Source: an uncultured beta proteobacterium
GTDB lineage: Bacteria > Pseudomonadota > Gammaproteobacteria > Burkholderiales > Burkholderiaceae_C
Length of the DNA: 42,813 nucleotides
Reading direction: 5' to 3'
NCBI GenBank assembly: GCA_903822435.1
Contig: CAIJPE010000379.1
Span: forward strand, 1-42,813
Under the pieces are notes generated by a model. That model was not told the DNA's origin. It worked only from the letters and a program-made list of their open reading frames with translations, and ran no database searches. This document shows, piece after piece, positions 35,299 through 42,813 of this stretch (positions are counted from its first letter, which is position 1; each line of letters starts with the position of its first letter). A program made the position numbers and the translations under genes.

Positions 35299-37326
35299 TC
35301 AGTGGCGGCGGGTGGGTGGAAGCTCTTCCAGCGCGTCGAAGATGCTGGTCTGGCGGTCGGCCTCGATGCTGAGGTCGAAGTCCACTGCACCCCCTGGCGC
35401 GGGCTGCGGCTCTGATTCGCCCAGCCCCAGGAAAGGCGCCGGCGCAGTCGACCCGAAGCCCGAGCCCAGGGACAGCGGCAGCAGCAGATCGACATCGCCC
35501 GTGCCTGCCGACTCGCGGTCCAGCAGGTCACGCGCCAGGGCATACAGGAACAGCACCTCGCGGTAAGCCGGCAGGTCGAAGAGTTCGCCACGCGACTTGC
35601 GGAACAGCAGCGCTTCCAGTTCGGCCATGGCGTCCATCGGGCGGGCCCAGACTTCTTCCAGCCGAGGGATCACACCCGGGTAGTCGTCCAGCGACCGCCC
35701 GGTCTGCATGTCGGTGTCCCAGTCGGGGGCGTAGGCGTTGAAGCGGTGGTTGAAGCGCTCGCGCATCGACTCGTAGTCGGCCCGGTCGCCACGCCGGCGG
35801 TGGATCTCCAGCAGCTTCAGGTAAGGCAGCGGACTGCCGCCGCCGGTCTGTCGCAGGTGTTCGTTGAGCAGGTCGATCGCGGCCTCGTCCTGGCCCAGCA
35901 CGACGAAGAACTCGGCCTGCTGTTCGAGGTCGATCAGCTCTTCGATGGAGACATCGCGGGCATGGCCTTCTTCGGTCGACAGTCGCGGTGGCAGCAGGTC
36001 GGTGCGCATCACCGACGGCTCGGGGGGCGGCTCCGGAGCCAGCGGGACCGTGGCTGCCACGGTGTCGGGGATGTCCAGCGGGGAGACCGCCCAGCGCTGG
36101 ACCGCCGGGGTGCTCTCGAACGGCCGGGTGGCGGGGTTGGTGGCAGGCGCGTGGATCGGTGCCGTCACGAAGGGCGTGGGCGCCGTCGGCTGCTTGCCGG
36201 TGTTGGGCTCTGGCGGCACCAGCGGGGCCGCCGCGGACCGCCATTCGGCCGAGCGGCTGAGCTGGGCCGTGCGCAAGCGCAGGCTCAGCCAGACTGCCAG
36301 GCCGCCCAGCGCCAAGACGGCACCCACCAGGGGCCAGGTCCAGCGGGCGGCGTCTTCGGCATGCTGCAGGCGCTCGCGGGACTGCAACAGCAGGGCCTGG
36401 CTGGCCACGGCGTCGCGGTTGAGCTTCTCGACCGAGCGCTCGAGCGCGGCCATGCGTTCGGCCGACGCCGAGGCAGCCGCGGCCGTGGCCCGGGCCGCAC
36501 TGGCGGCCTGCGCCACGGCCTCGATGGCATCCTCGATGATCTGGTTGCTATCGGCCTCGGCCACCCGCCGCGTCACGGCCGGCTCTGCGGGCTCGAGCTT
36601 CAAGCGGGCCGTTGCGGCGGCCACCCGGCGAGGCTGGACCGTGGCTTTGGTCCGGGTGCGCGGCGTGGAAGCTCGGGCCAGCGCGTCGCCCAGCGCCTGA
36701 ACCGCGCCACCGGCGGCCGGCGTGAACGCAGCACGGCCGCGCGGCGGCCTGGGCGCAGCGCGGGTGGAGACGTTGCGGGTTGCCGCCGCCGGCACCGGCT
36801 GGGTGGCCGTGGCGCCCAGCGTCGTTTCAGTGCCCGGCGAGACCGATCGCGTCGGCGCCATCGCTGCCGCCTCGGGCACGTTGGCCAGCGCGACCATCGG
36901 CAGCAAGGCCGGCGGCGGCGCCAGCGGCGGGTCGGCCATCAACACGAACCGGCGCGAGAGCTTGTTGCCGCAGCCGGCATTCACCTGCACGGCCACCAGA
37001 GGCTCGTCGATGCTGGCCAGGGACTGCACGCGGATGCGGGCGGTGTCCATGCCCGTGGCCTCGACGGCGATCCTCATCTGCGTGGGCATCAGCCGCCGCT
37101 CGCCGAAGGTGACCTCGGCGGTGACGCATTCGGCGGTCAGGGACTCACCCCCCTCGAGGTGCACACCCACCGCGAAATCCAGCGGCTGGCCCATCGAAGC
37201 CGACGTCGGGTAGCCGGAAAAGCCGGCCACTGCCGCCCGGGCGGGCAGGCTTGCGTTGAGCGCAGCGAAGGCAGCAAAGGCGGCGCCCAGTCTTGCAATC
37301 GTCGGCCGGGCCCGCGTCTTCAACAT
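35299..37326 (-). CDS. FimV/TspA-like membrane protein
   Basis: A 675-residue protein. From the start at 37326: signal peptide of about 31 residues ending ASLPARA, a FimV-type N-terminal domain (SASMGQPLDFAVGV), proline- and alanine-rich linker, coiled coil (about 263-324), a transmembrane helix (about 329-351), a long linker and a C-terminal region with helical repeats (EEL-IDLEQQAEFFVVLGQDEAAIDLL). FimV/HubP proteins sit at cell poles and help type IV pilus assembly. No LysM domain is visible, unlike P. aeruginosa FimV. No pilus genes are nearby. The upstream in-frame extension lacks homology. Confidence 0.8.
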   Translation of the reverse strand: MLKTRARPTIARLGAAFAAFAALNASLPARAAVAGFSGYPTSASMGQPLDFAVGVHLEGGESLTAECVTAEVTFGERRLMPTQMRIAVEATGMDTARIRVQSLASIDEPLVAVQVNAGCGNKLSRRFVLMADPPLAPPPALLPMVALANVPEAAAMAPTRSVSPGTETTLGATATQPVPAAATRNVSTRAAPRPPRGRAAFTPAAGGAVQALGDALARASTPRTRTKATVQPRRVAAATARLKLEPAEPAVTRRVAEADSNQIIEDAIEAVAQAASAARATAAAASASAERMAALERSVEKLNRDAVASQALLLQSRERLQHAEDAARWTWPLVGAVLALGGLAVWLSLRLRTAQLSRSAEWRSAAAPLVPPEPNTGKQPTAPTPFVTAPIHAPATNPATRPFESTPAVQRWAVSPLDIPDTVAATVPLAPEPPPEPSVMRTDLLPPRLSTEEGHARDVSIEELIDLEQQAEFFVVLGQDEAAIDLLNEHLRQTGGGSPLPYLKLLEIHRRRGDRADYESMRERFNHRFNAYAPDWDTDMQTGRSLDDYPGVIPRLEEVWARPMDAMAELEALLFRKSRGELFDLPAYREVLFLYALARDLLDRESAGTGDVDLLLPLSLGSGFGSTAPAPFLGLGESEPQPAPGGAVDFDLSIEADRQTSIFDALEELPPTRRH

Positions 37327-37473
37327 GCAATGCCAGAAAAATAGGGACACAAGGGTGGATCGATTCACTCTAGCACGAAGAATTTGCGGTTCAGGCACGC
37401 GCACACCGCACTTCCGTGGCCCTTGCCACGCAGCAGCCACGCCTGCGCGCCGCGCGGTGCGCGGACAGCCCGC

Positions 37474-38259
37474 TCAGGTGTCGTAACCCGGCGATTGCCG
37501 TGCCAGGCGGCGCAGCAGGCCCGGCCAGATCAGCCTCGCGCCCTGGCCGCGCGTGACCTTGGCCGTCTGCTGCGCAGCCGTCTCGATCAGGCGGGGATCC
37601 ACGGTGACCAGCGGCCCGCCGCCGGCCTGGGCACGCACCTGGATCGTGCAGACCTGCTCGAAGCGGTACATCGCATGAAAAGCGTCGGCCACCGTCGCGC
37701 CGACGGTCAGCAGGCCGTGGTTGCGCAGCATCAGGTAGGTCTTGTGGCCCAGGTCGGCCGCCAGGCGCGGCTTCTCGTCGTCGTGCACGGCCAGGCCTTC
37801 GTAGTCGTGATAGCCGAGTGACGACAGCACGAACATCGAGGGCTGCGAAATCGGCAACACGCCATCGCGTTGAGCCGACACCGCGATACCGTTGAGCGAG
37901 TGCACGTGCAGCACGCAGCCCGCATCGTGGCGCGCGTCGTGCACGGCGCTGTGGATGACGAAGCCGGCCGGGTTGACGTCGAAGGGCGAGCCGTCGAGCT
38001 TGCGGCCCTCGGCGTCGATCTTGACCAGGCTGGAGGCGGTGATCTCCTCGAACATCAGGCCGTAAGGATTGATGAGGAACTCACCGGTGTGCTGGTCGTC
38101 GGGCCCCGGCAGGCGGGCGCTGATGTGCGTGAACACCAGGTCGTCCCAGCCGAACAGGGCCACCAGCCGGTACGCGGCCGCGAGGTCGACACGGATCTGC
38201 CACTCTGCTGCGCTCACCGCATGGCGGAGATCGGGAATATGCAAGGCGGGCGTGGACAT
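37474..38259 (-). CDS. Class II aldolase/adducin domain protein
   Basis: A 261-residue putative metal-dependent aldolase or decarboxylase. The zinc ligands are visible as LHVHSLNG and RNHGLLTVG, after the NPYGLMFEEI and DAEGRKLDG blocks found in many class II aldolase/adducin proteins. The substrate is unknown; most proteobacterial members of this form are uncharacterised. The start at 38259 is supported by GGAG about eight bases upstream. It is divergent from the Crp/Fnr regulator 105 bases away. Confidence 0.88.
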   Translation of the reverse strand: MSTPALHIPDLRHAVSAAEWQIRVDLAAAYRLVALFGWDDLVFTHISARLPGPDDQHTGEFLINPYGLMFEEITASSLVKIDAEGRKLDGSPFDVNPAGFVIHSAVHDARHDAGCVLHVHSLNGIAVSAQRDGVLPISQPSMFVLSSLGYHDYEGLAVHDDEKPRLAADLGHKTYLMLRNHGLLTVGATVADAFHAMYRFEQVCTIQVRAQAGGGPLVTVDPRLIETAAQQTAKVTRGQGARLIWPGLLRRLARQSPGYDT

Positions 38260-38364
38260 GCCGTGACTCCGGGTGCGATGAGTGGGGGGGGTGCCGTCCG
38301 AACCGGCAGCGCTGGCCGGCGGACAATGCCGATGCTCGCGCGTATGTCGCTTCTGAGACAAGTC

Positions 38365-39069
38365 ATGAATACCCCCGTTCTTACAATGGAAGAGCTTCAC
38401 AACATCGAGTCGGGCGCGTGGTTCAGCAAGCTATCCGAGACGCTGCAACGCGCCATCCTGTCGCGCACCACCGTGCGCCGCATCGCCGATGGGGGTGCGG
38501 TGGCCAGCCGCGGTTCGGCGGCCGAAGAGTGGTGCGGGGTGGCGCGCGGTGCCGTGCGCATCAGCTCGATCTCGCTGTCGGGCAAGCAGGTCACGCTGAC
38601 CTACGCCGAGCCGGGCACCTGGTTCGGCGACATCGCGCTGTTCGACGGCCTGCCCCGCACGCACGATGCCGATGCGCATGGCGCCACCACCTTGCTGGTG
38701 GTGCGCAAGCCCGACTTCAAGCAGTTGCTGGAACAGCACGTGGAGTTGTACGAAGCCCTGCTGCGCCTGAACTGCCGGCGGCTGCGCCTGATGTTCGACC
38801 AGATCGAGGACCTCAACACCCGGCCGCTGCAGGCGCGGCTGGCCAAGCAGATCCTGCTGCTGGCCCGCAGCTACGGCGTGGCCCAGGGCGAAGAGATCCG
38901 CATCGGCCTGGCGCTGGCGCAGGAAGACCTGGCGCAGTTGCTGGGGGCTTCACGGCAGCGCGTCAACCAGGAACTCAAGGGTTTCGAGCGGGAGGGGGCC
39001 GTCAGGGTGGAACCGACTCGACTTGTGGTGCTGTCACGAGAGAAACTCATGGCCATTGCCGAACGGTGA
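38365..39069 (+). CDS. Crp/Fnr-family transcription regulator
   Basis: A 234-residue regulator with a cNMP-type barrel (GAVRISSISLSGKQVTLTYA, WFGDIALFDGLPR) and a helix-turn-helix (LAQEDLAQLLGASRQRVNQELKGFE). It is more distant from Crp than the regulator at 24041 and has no iron-sulfur cysteine cluster. In-frame ATGs at 38344 and 38386 are alternative starts; none has a strong ribosome site. It precedes the kinase gene by 10 bases and probably controls it and the dehydrogenase. Confidence 0.85.
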   Translation: MNTPVLTMEELHNIESGAWFSKLSETLQRAILSRTTVRRIADGGAVASRGSAAEEWCGVARGAVRISSISLSGKQVTLTYAEPGTWFGDIALFDGLPRTHDADAHGATTLLVVRKPDFKQLLEQHVELYEALLRLNCRRLRLMFDQIEDLNTRPLQARLAKQILLLARSYGVAQGEEIRIGLALAQEDLAQLLGASRQRVNQELKGFEREGAVRVEPTRLVVLSREKLMAIAER

Positions 39070-39079
39070 AAGCCGCACC

Positions 39080-40177
39080 ATGACACAGATGGATCATTTC
39101 GTCGGAACCAAGGAAGTTGCCGCCAGCCACGCCTTCGACGTGGGTGCGCTGCAGGCCTTCCTGCTGCAGAACCTGGAGGGCTTTGGCGGCCCGCTCACGG
39201 TGGAGCAATTCAAGGGCGGGCAGTCCAACCCGACCTACAAGCTCATCACCCCGGCCCGTGCCTACGTGATGCGCACCAAGCCCGGGCCGGCTGCCAAGCT
39301 GCTGCCCTCGGCCCACGCCGTCGACCGCGAATTCCGCGTGATGAAGGCCCTGGCCGGCACCGACGTGCCGGTGGCCCGCATGCATGTGCTGTGCGAGGAC
39401 GAGGCCATCATCGGCCGCGCCTTCTACGTCATGGAGTTCATGGACGGCCGCGTGCTGTGGGACCAGTCGTTGCCGGGATTCGAGCCGGCCGGCCGCGCCG
39501 CCATCTACGACGAGCTGAACCGCGTCATCGCGGCGCTGCACAGCGTGGACGTGGCGGCCGTGGGCCTGGCCGACTACGGCAAGCCCGGCAACTACTTCGA
39601 GCGCCAGATCGCGCGCTGGAGCCGGCAGTACGTGGCCTCCGTCACCGAGCCTATCCCCGAGATGGACCGCCTGATCGACTGGCTGCCGGCGCACATGCCC
39701 GACAGCAGCCGCGACAACAGCCGCGTGTCCATCGTGCATGGCGACTACCGGCTCGACAACGTCGTATTCCACCCCACCGAGCCGCGCGTCATCGCCGTGC
39801 TCGACTGGGAGCTGTCCACCATCGGCCACCCGCTGGCCGACTTCAGCTACCACTGCATGGCCTGGCGCATCCCGCCGGGTGTGTTTCGCGGCATCGGCGG
39901 GCTCGACCACGCCGCCCTGGGCATCCCCAGCGAGGCGGAGTACGTGCGTCGCTACTGCCGGCGCGTGCACGGCACCGGACCGCGCCCCGACCCCGAGGCC
40001 CTCATGGCCGACTGGAATTTCTACCTCGCCTACAACCTCTTCCGGCTGGCGTCCATCATGCAAGGCATTGCCAAGCGGGTGGTGGACGGCACGGCCTCCA
40101 GCGCGCAGGCCCGCTCGTCCGGCGCCGCCACGCGCACCCTGGCCGAGATGGCCTGGCAGTTTGCACAGGCCTGCTGA
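39080..40177 (+). CDS. APH-type phosphotransferase (ACAD10/11 kinase-domain-like)
   Basis: A 365-residue protein with the aminoglycoside/choline kinase fold. The catalytic loop is IVHGDYRLDN (Asp222, Asn227) and the magnesium aspartate is Asp242 in LDWELSTIGHP. It resembles the kinase domain fused to the dehydrogenase in mammalian ACAD10/ACAD11 and the bacterial 4-hydroxyacyl-CoA kinases (LvaA-like), not antibiotic kinases. The neighbouring gene at 40235 encodes an acyl-CoA dehydrogenase of the matching type, so a role in removing a hydroxyl from 4-hydroxyacyl-CoA is a reasonable inference. Confidence 0.85.
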   Translation: MTQMDHFVGTKEVAASHAFDVGALQAFLLQNLEGFGGPLTVEQFKGGQSNPTYKLITPARAYVMRTKPGPAAKLLPSAHAVDREFRVMKALAGTDVPVARMHVLCEDEAIIGRAFYVMEFMDGRVLWDQSLPGFEPAGRAAIYDELNRVIAALHSVDVAAVGLADYGKPGNYFERQIARWSRQYVASVTEPIPEMDRLIDWLPAHMPDSSRDNSRVSIVHGDYRLDNVVFHPTEPRVIAVLDWELSTIGHPLADFSYHCMAWRIPPGVFRGIGGLDHAALGIPSEAEYVRRYCRRVHGTGPRPDPEALMADWNFYLAYNLFRLASIMQGIAKRVVDGTASSAQARSSGAATRTLAEMAWQFAQAC

Positions 40178-40234
40178 CCAGCCCGTCCTGACCGCACACC
40201 CCGACCGCCCCGCCGGCCGCTTCGAAAGCACACC

Positions 40235-41464
40235 ATGGACTTCAGCTACTCCCCCAAGACGCAAGACCTGCAGGCCCGCCTGTCGGCCTTCATGGCCGAG
40301 CACGTGTACCCGGCCGAAGAACGCTACGTGGCCGAACTCGCGGCCAACACCGCGGCCGGCAAGCGCTGGACGCCGCTGAAGGTCATCGAAGACCTCAAGC
40401 CCAAGGCCAAGGCCGCGGGCCTGTGGAACCTGTTCCTGCCCGAGAGCGAGCTCGGTGCGGGCCTGTCCAACCAGGACTACGCCCCGCTGTCCGAGATCAT
40501 GGGTGCCGTGCCCTGGTCCAGCGAAGTCTTCAACTGTTCCGCCCCTGACACCGGCAACATGGAAGTGCTGGCCCGCTACGGCACCGAAGAGCACAAGCAG
40601 CGCTGGCTGGCGCCGCTGCTGGCCGGCGAGATCCGCAGCGCCTTTGCCATGACGGAGCCGGCCGTGGCCTCTTCGGACGCGACGAACATCGAAGCCCGCA
40701 TCGAGCGCGATGGCGACGAATACGTCATCAACGGCCGCAAGTGGTGGACCAGCGGCGCCGGCGACCCCCGCTGCGCGATCTACATCTTCATGGGCAAGAC
40801 CGACCCCGCGGCGCCACGCCACTCGCAGCAGTCCATGATCCTGGTGCCGGCAGCGACACCGGGCATCACCGTGATGCGGGCCCTGTCGGTGATGGGCTAT
40901 GACGACGCGCCGCACGGCCACATGGAAGTCGACTTCAAGAACGTGCGCGTGCCGGCCTCCAACCTGTTGCTCGGCGAAGGCCGCGGCTTCGAGATCGCCC
41001 AGGGCCGTCTCGGCCCGGGCCGCATCCACCACTGCATGCGCCTGATCGGCGTGGCCGAGCGCTCGCTCAAGCTCATGTGCGAGCGCGCCGTCAGCCGCAC
41101 CGCCTTCGGCAAGACCATCGCGCAGCAGACCGTGACTCAGGAGCGCATCGCCGAGGCGCGCTGCATGATCGACCAGGCCCGCCTGCTCACGCTGAAGGCC
41201 GCGTGGATGATGGACAAGGCCGGCAACAAGAGCGCGAAGGCCGAGATCGCGATGATCAAGGTCGTGGCGCCGAACATGGCCTGCCAGGTGATCGACTGGG
41301 CCATGCAGGTCTTCGGCGGTGCGGGCATGTGCCAGGACACGCCGCTGGCGCACTTCTTTGCCAATTCGCGCACGCTGCGCTTTGCGGACGGCCCGGACGA
41401 AGTGCACCGCAACGCCATCGCCAAGATCGAGCTGGGCAAGATCCAGCCCAAGGCCCAGGCCTAG
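40235..41464 (+). CDS. Acyl-CoA dehydrogenase (ACAD11-like)
   Basis: A 409-residue flavoenzyme. FAD- and substrate-binding blocks are clear: [28 protein letters not shown], and [22 protein letters not shown]. The C-terminal segment has [20 protein letters not shown] and [11 protein letters not shown]. The long N-terminal start [19 protein letters not shown] is typical of the ACAD10/11 subgroup. It lies 57 bases downstream of the kinase gene on the same strand and probably acts in the same step on hydroxylated or branched acyl-CoA. The exact substrate is unknown. Confidence 0.92.
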   Translation: MDFSYSPKTQDLQARLSAFMAEHVYPAEERYVAELAANTAAGKRWTPLKVIEDLKPKAKAAGLWNLFLPESELGAGLSNQDYAPLSEIMGAVPWSSEVFNCSAPDTGNMEVLARYGTEEHKQRWLAPLLAGEIRSAFAMTEPAVASSDATNIEARIERDGDEYVINGRKWWTSGAGDPRCAIYIFMGKTDPAAPRHSQQSMILVPAATPGITVMRALSVMGYDDAPHGHMEVDFKNVRVPASNLLLGEGRGFEIAQGRLGPGRIHHCMRLIGVAERSLKLMCERAVSRTAFGKTIAQQTVTQERIAEARCMIDQARLLTLKAAWMMDKAGNKSAKAEIAMIKVVAPNMACQVIDWAMQVFGGAGMCQDTPLAHFFANSRTLRFADGPDEVHRNAIAKIELGKIQPKAQA

Positions 41465-41472
41465 CGGCCGAC

Positions 41473-41501
41473 CCGGTGCTGCGCAGCCCGCGCCGCACCG
41501 G
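41473..41501. terminator. Possible terminator between convergent genes
   Basis: CCGGTGC, T, GCG pairs with CGC, C, GCACCGG around a 7-base loop, giving a 10-pair stem with one mismatch. It lies between the dehydrogenase stop (41464) and the convergent unknown gene stop (41509). Only a weak T-rich stretch (TTATTTCTT) follows. Confidence 0.45.
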
Positions 41502-41508
41502 TCTGCCG

Positions 41509-42237
41509 TTATTTCTTGTGTTCGTCGCCCGGTAGCGCGCTGGCCGACCAGAGGCTGGCCGAGGTGCTCAGGCCAACGGAATCGGCGGCCTCGCTGGTCA
41601 CGCGCGCGGCTTCTCGCATGGCGCTCTCGAACAGGCGCAGCCAGACTTGCAGCGACTCGACATCGGCGTCCGGCAGGGCCGTGCGCAGCATGAGCCGGCC
41701 GCGGCCGATCATCAGCACGAAGGGCACGTGCGGCTCCATCTGGACCGCGGCCAGCGACAGCGACAGCGGGCCTTCCAGCCACTGCTGCAGCCACCGCTTG
41801 ATGCTGGACAAGGCGATGAAGCGGTCGCGCAGGCCGGGCATCTCGCTGCCGGCCAGCTTGGGGAACATCACCAGCCAGCGCATCTCGGGCGGTGTCTGGT
41901 TGTCGATGCGGGTCTGCACGCCTTCGACGTACTGCTCGAAGACCGCCTTTTCCATGGCTTCCTGGAGTTGGCGGTTCATGATCACCACCTGGAGGTCGGA
42001 TGCCAATCCCAGTTCGGCCCGCAGGCGCAGTTCGTGGCCCTCGATGTAGGGGCGCTGCGAGGGGCCCCACTCGAGCCGCCACGGCGTGGAGCCCATGCGG
42101 CCATCGATCACGAAACCTTCAGCCTGGACCCCGCGAAAGGCATATCCGCGCCCGGTGGCCCAAGGCGCGATGCCTTCCCACCCCTTGGCGGGCAGTGCGC
42201 CAGCGCCTGAAAACAAGCGTTTGAAGCCTTCGAGCAT
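41509..42237 (-). CDS. Conserved-looking protein of unknown function
   Basis: A 242-residue protein without signal peptide or membrane helices. It starts MLEGFKRLFSGAG at 42237. It contains WATGRGYAFRGV, GSTPWRLEWGPSQRPYI, and a C-terminal helical part (LQVWLRLFESAMREAARV). No catalytic motif is apparent. Base composition matches its neighbours, so recent transfer is not suggested. It is alone between the dehydrogenase (convergent) and the tRNA-Arg gene (divergent). Confidence 0.75.
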   Translation of the reverse strand: MLEGFKRLFSGAGALPAKGWEGIAPWATGRGYAFRGVQAEGFVIDGRMGSTPWRLEWGPSQRPYIEGHELRLRAELGLASDLQVVIMNRQLQEAMEKAVFEQYVEGVQTRIDNQTPPEMRWLVMFPKLAGSEMPGLRDRFIALSSIKRWLQQWLEGPLSLSLAAVQMEPHVPFVLMIGRGRLMLRTALPDADVESLQVWLRLFESAMREAARVTSEAADSVGLSTSASLWSASALPGDEHKK

Positions 42238-42390
42238 GGGCTGCGGTTGGGAGCGCGTGGCCGCCGCCTGGCTCCCAGCCCCGGATGAATTCGATGGTTC
42301 GAGTGTATGCGTGGCCCGGCCTGCGTGCCCACCCCAAAGACGAGCGAGGCGAGGAATGCGCCCGCACATCGGCCCTTTGGCCCCGCGACC

Positions 42391-42396
42391 TAGAAT
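42391..42396 (+). promoter_or_regulatory. Probable -10 element of tRNA-Arg
   Basis: TAGAAT ends 15 bases before the tRNA start, the right distance for a short-leader tRNA promoter. No good -35 hexamer is visible 16-18 bases upstream. Confidence 0.4.
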
Positions 42397-42411
42397 GCCC
42401 TCGCATTTCAA

Positions 42412-42488
42412 CTGCCCGTAGCTCAACTGGATAGAGCAGCTGCCTTCTAAGCAGCAGGTCGGGGGTTCGAGTCCCTCCGGGCAGGCCA
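42412..42488 (+). tRNA. tRNA-Arg(UCU)
   Basis: A 77-base tRNA. Acceptor strands CTGCCCG (42412-42418) and CGGGCAG (42478-42484) pair fully, followed by discriminator G and encoded CCA. The anticodon loop CTTCTAA between GCTGC and GCAGC gives anticodon UCU (AGA codons). The D-arm GCTCAACTGGATAGAGC and T-arm GGGGGTTCGAGTCCCTC are canonical. A broken integrase gene follows, so its 3' end is a likely attachment site. Confidence 0.95.
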
Positions 42489-42675
42489 TTTTGGGTTTTC
42501 GGGACGTCCCGGAGCGTCCCAGATTGCCTAGAAAACCTAGGAAAATCAAACGCTTAGATTGCCAGAACGGCCCAAGCAGTCCCGTGACATCCCGCGCAGA
42601 TTCGGGGCACAAGTAGGGGAACAAGGGCAATAGTCGGGGAGCGGTTCAAGTTTGTGCCCCTATGTCCCCTCTGCC
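42489..42675. other. Region between tRNA-Arg and integrase remnant, with short repeats
   Basis: No gene is visible. CGGGACGTCCCG (about 42500-42511) is a perfect 12-base palindrome. CCTAGAAAA and CCTAGGAAAA lie side by side (42527-42545), and AGATTGCC occurs twice (42521-42528 and 42556-42563), 35 bases apart. Such repeats resemble integrase arm-type sites next to an attachment site, but the match to any known system is not established. Confidence 0.4.
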
Positions 42676-42813
42676 CTGCCCCTGACCGACCCTGCTTGCC
42701 GACATTCGAGCTGCCCGGCGGATAGGCCGCGCATCCGCCTGACCGATGGCGCCGGCCTGTAGCTCGAGGTCACGCCCAACCTTTCAAGACGATGGTTCAG
42801 GATGTACTACTTC
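42676..42813 (+). pseudogene. Tyrosine-type integrase, 5' end only, with internal stop
   Basis: From CTG at 42676 the frame reads LPLTDPACRHSSCP, then RPRIRLTDGAGL, a stop TAG at 42760, then LEVTPNLSRRWFRMYYF to the window end. This matches the N-terminal arm-binding (DUF4102-type) domain of phage and genomic-island integrases, which begin MPLTDxxCRxAK and contain GLYLEVxPNGSKRW. The stop sits exactly where Tyr is expected, and the start position has CTG for ATG. Both changes suggest an inactive gene. The remainder lies beyond the window. Confidence 0.8.

Noticed and set aside
39080..40177. Aminoglycoside resistance kinase
   Set aside because: Although it has the APH fold, the neighbouring acyl-CoA dehydrogenase and the sequence around the catalytic loop point to an acyl-CoA related kinase.
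39047..42082. 1011-codon open frame antisense to the kinase and dehydrogenase genes
   Set aside because: It spans three well-supported genes and has the same shadow composition.
42760..42762. Read-through or recoding at the integrase TAG
   Set aside because: No suppressor signal is visible; the Tyr codon position and a CTG at the start fit simple decay.

Overview
This window looks like the chromosome of a high-GC betaproteobacterium in the order Burkholderiales, probably close to Comamonadaceae or Sphaerotilaceae. The evidence is gene content and order: CysB, CysM and LptFG of beta-type, a Bug-family binding protein, a FimV-like protein, a chi subunit of DNA polymerase III next to pepA, and a GAAGCGGGC-type intergenic palindrome that I associate with this group. 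No named species can be assigned from sequence alone. Most of the window is ordinary housekeeping DNA with tight, overlapping operons.

Layout. 1-3394: the start of a TusA-like gene, a NUDIX hydrolase coupled to cysM (minus strand), tRNA-Leu(CAA), a rhomboid protease and an atypical SDR protein. 3480-5488: a ferredoxin-type reductase coupled to a Bug-type periplasmic binding protein. 5528-9063: livF-livG-livM-livH (minus strand), without its binding protein. 9259-10581: rarA. 10681-20965: a module between rarA and lolA holding a decayed cheW fragment, a two-component system divergent from a CusCBA/CzcCBA-type metal efflux operon, and, coupled to the pump gene, an alpha/beta hydrolase, an acyl carrier protein and a ketoacyl synthase. 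20975-24709: a minus-strand operon of a Crp/Fnr regulator, ftsK and lolA, divergent from trxB (24934-25899). 26005-26435: rpmB-rpmG, followed by two terminators lying between two copies of a long inverted repeat. 26747-27895: a LivK-type binding protein. 28081-30502: pepA-holC-unknown gene (minus strand), divergent over only 26 bp from lptF-lptG, which is followed closely by a sirohydrochlorin chelatase-like gene and cysB. 34111-37326: a methionine-type aminotransferase and a FimV-like protein. 37474-38259: a class II aldolase-like protein, divergent from a Crp/Fnr regulator, an APH-type kinase and an acyl-CoA dehydrogenase (38365-41464). 41509-42237: a conserved-looking protein of unknown function. 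42412-42488: tRNA-Arg(UCU). After it lies the broken 5' end of a tyrosine integrase gene, so a mobile element probably begins or once began here.

How the parts fit. Sulfur assimilation genes recur (TusA-like, CysM, chelatase, CysB). Envelope biogenesis is represented by LolA, LptF and LptG, and chromosome maintenance by FtsK, RarA and HolC. Branched-chain amino acid or related uptake is split between livFGMH and a LivK about 18 kb away. The most unusual arrangement is the approximately 10.4 kb module that separates rarA from ftsK-lolA, which are adjacent in many proteobacteria. It joins a metal-type RND pump to a small acyl-chain cassette. I regard it as the best candidate for an undescribed linkage, but nothing in the sequence proves a common function.
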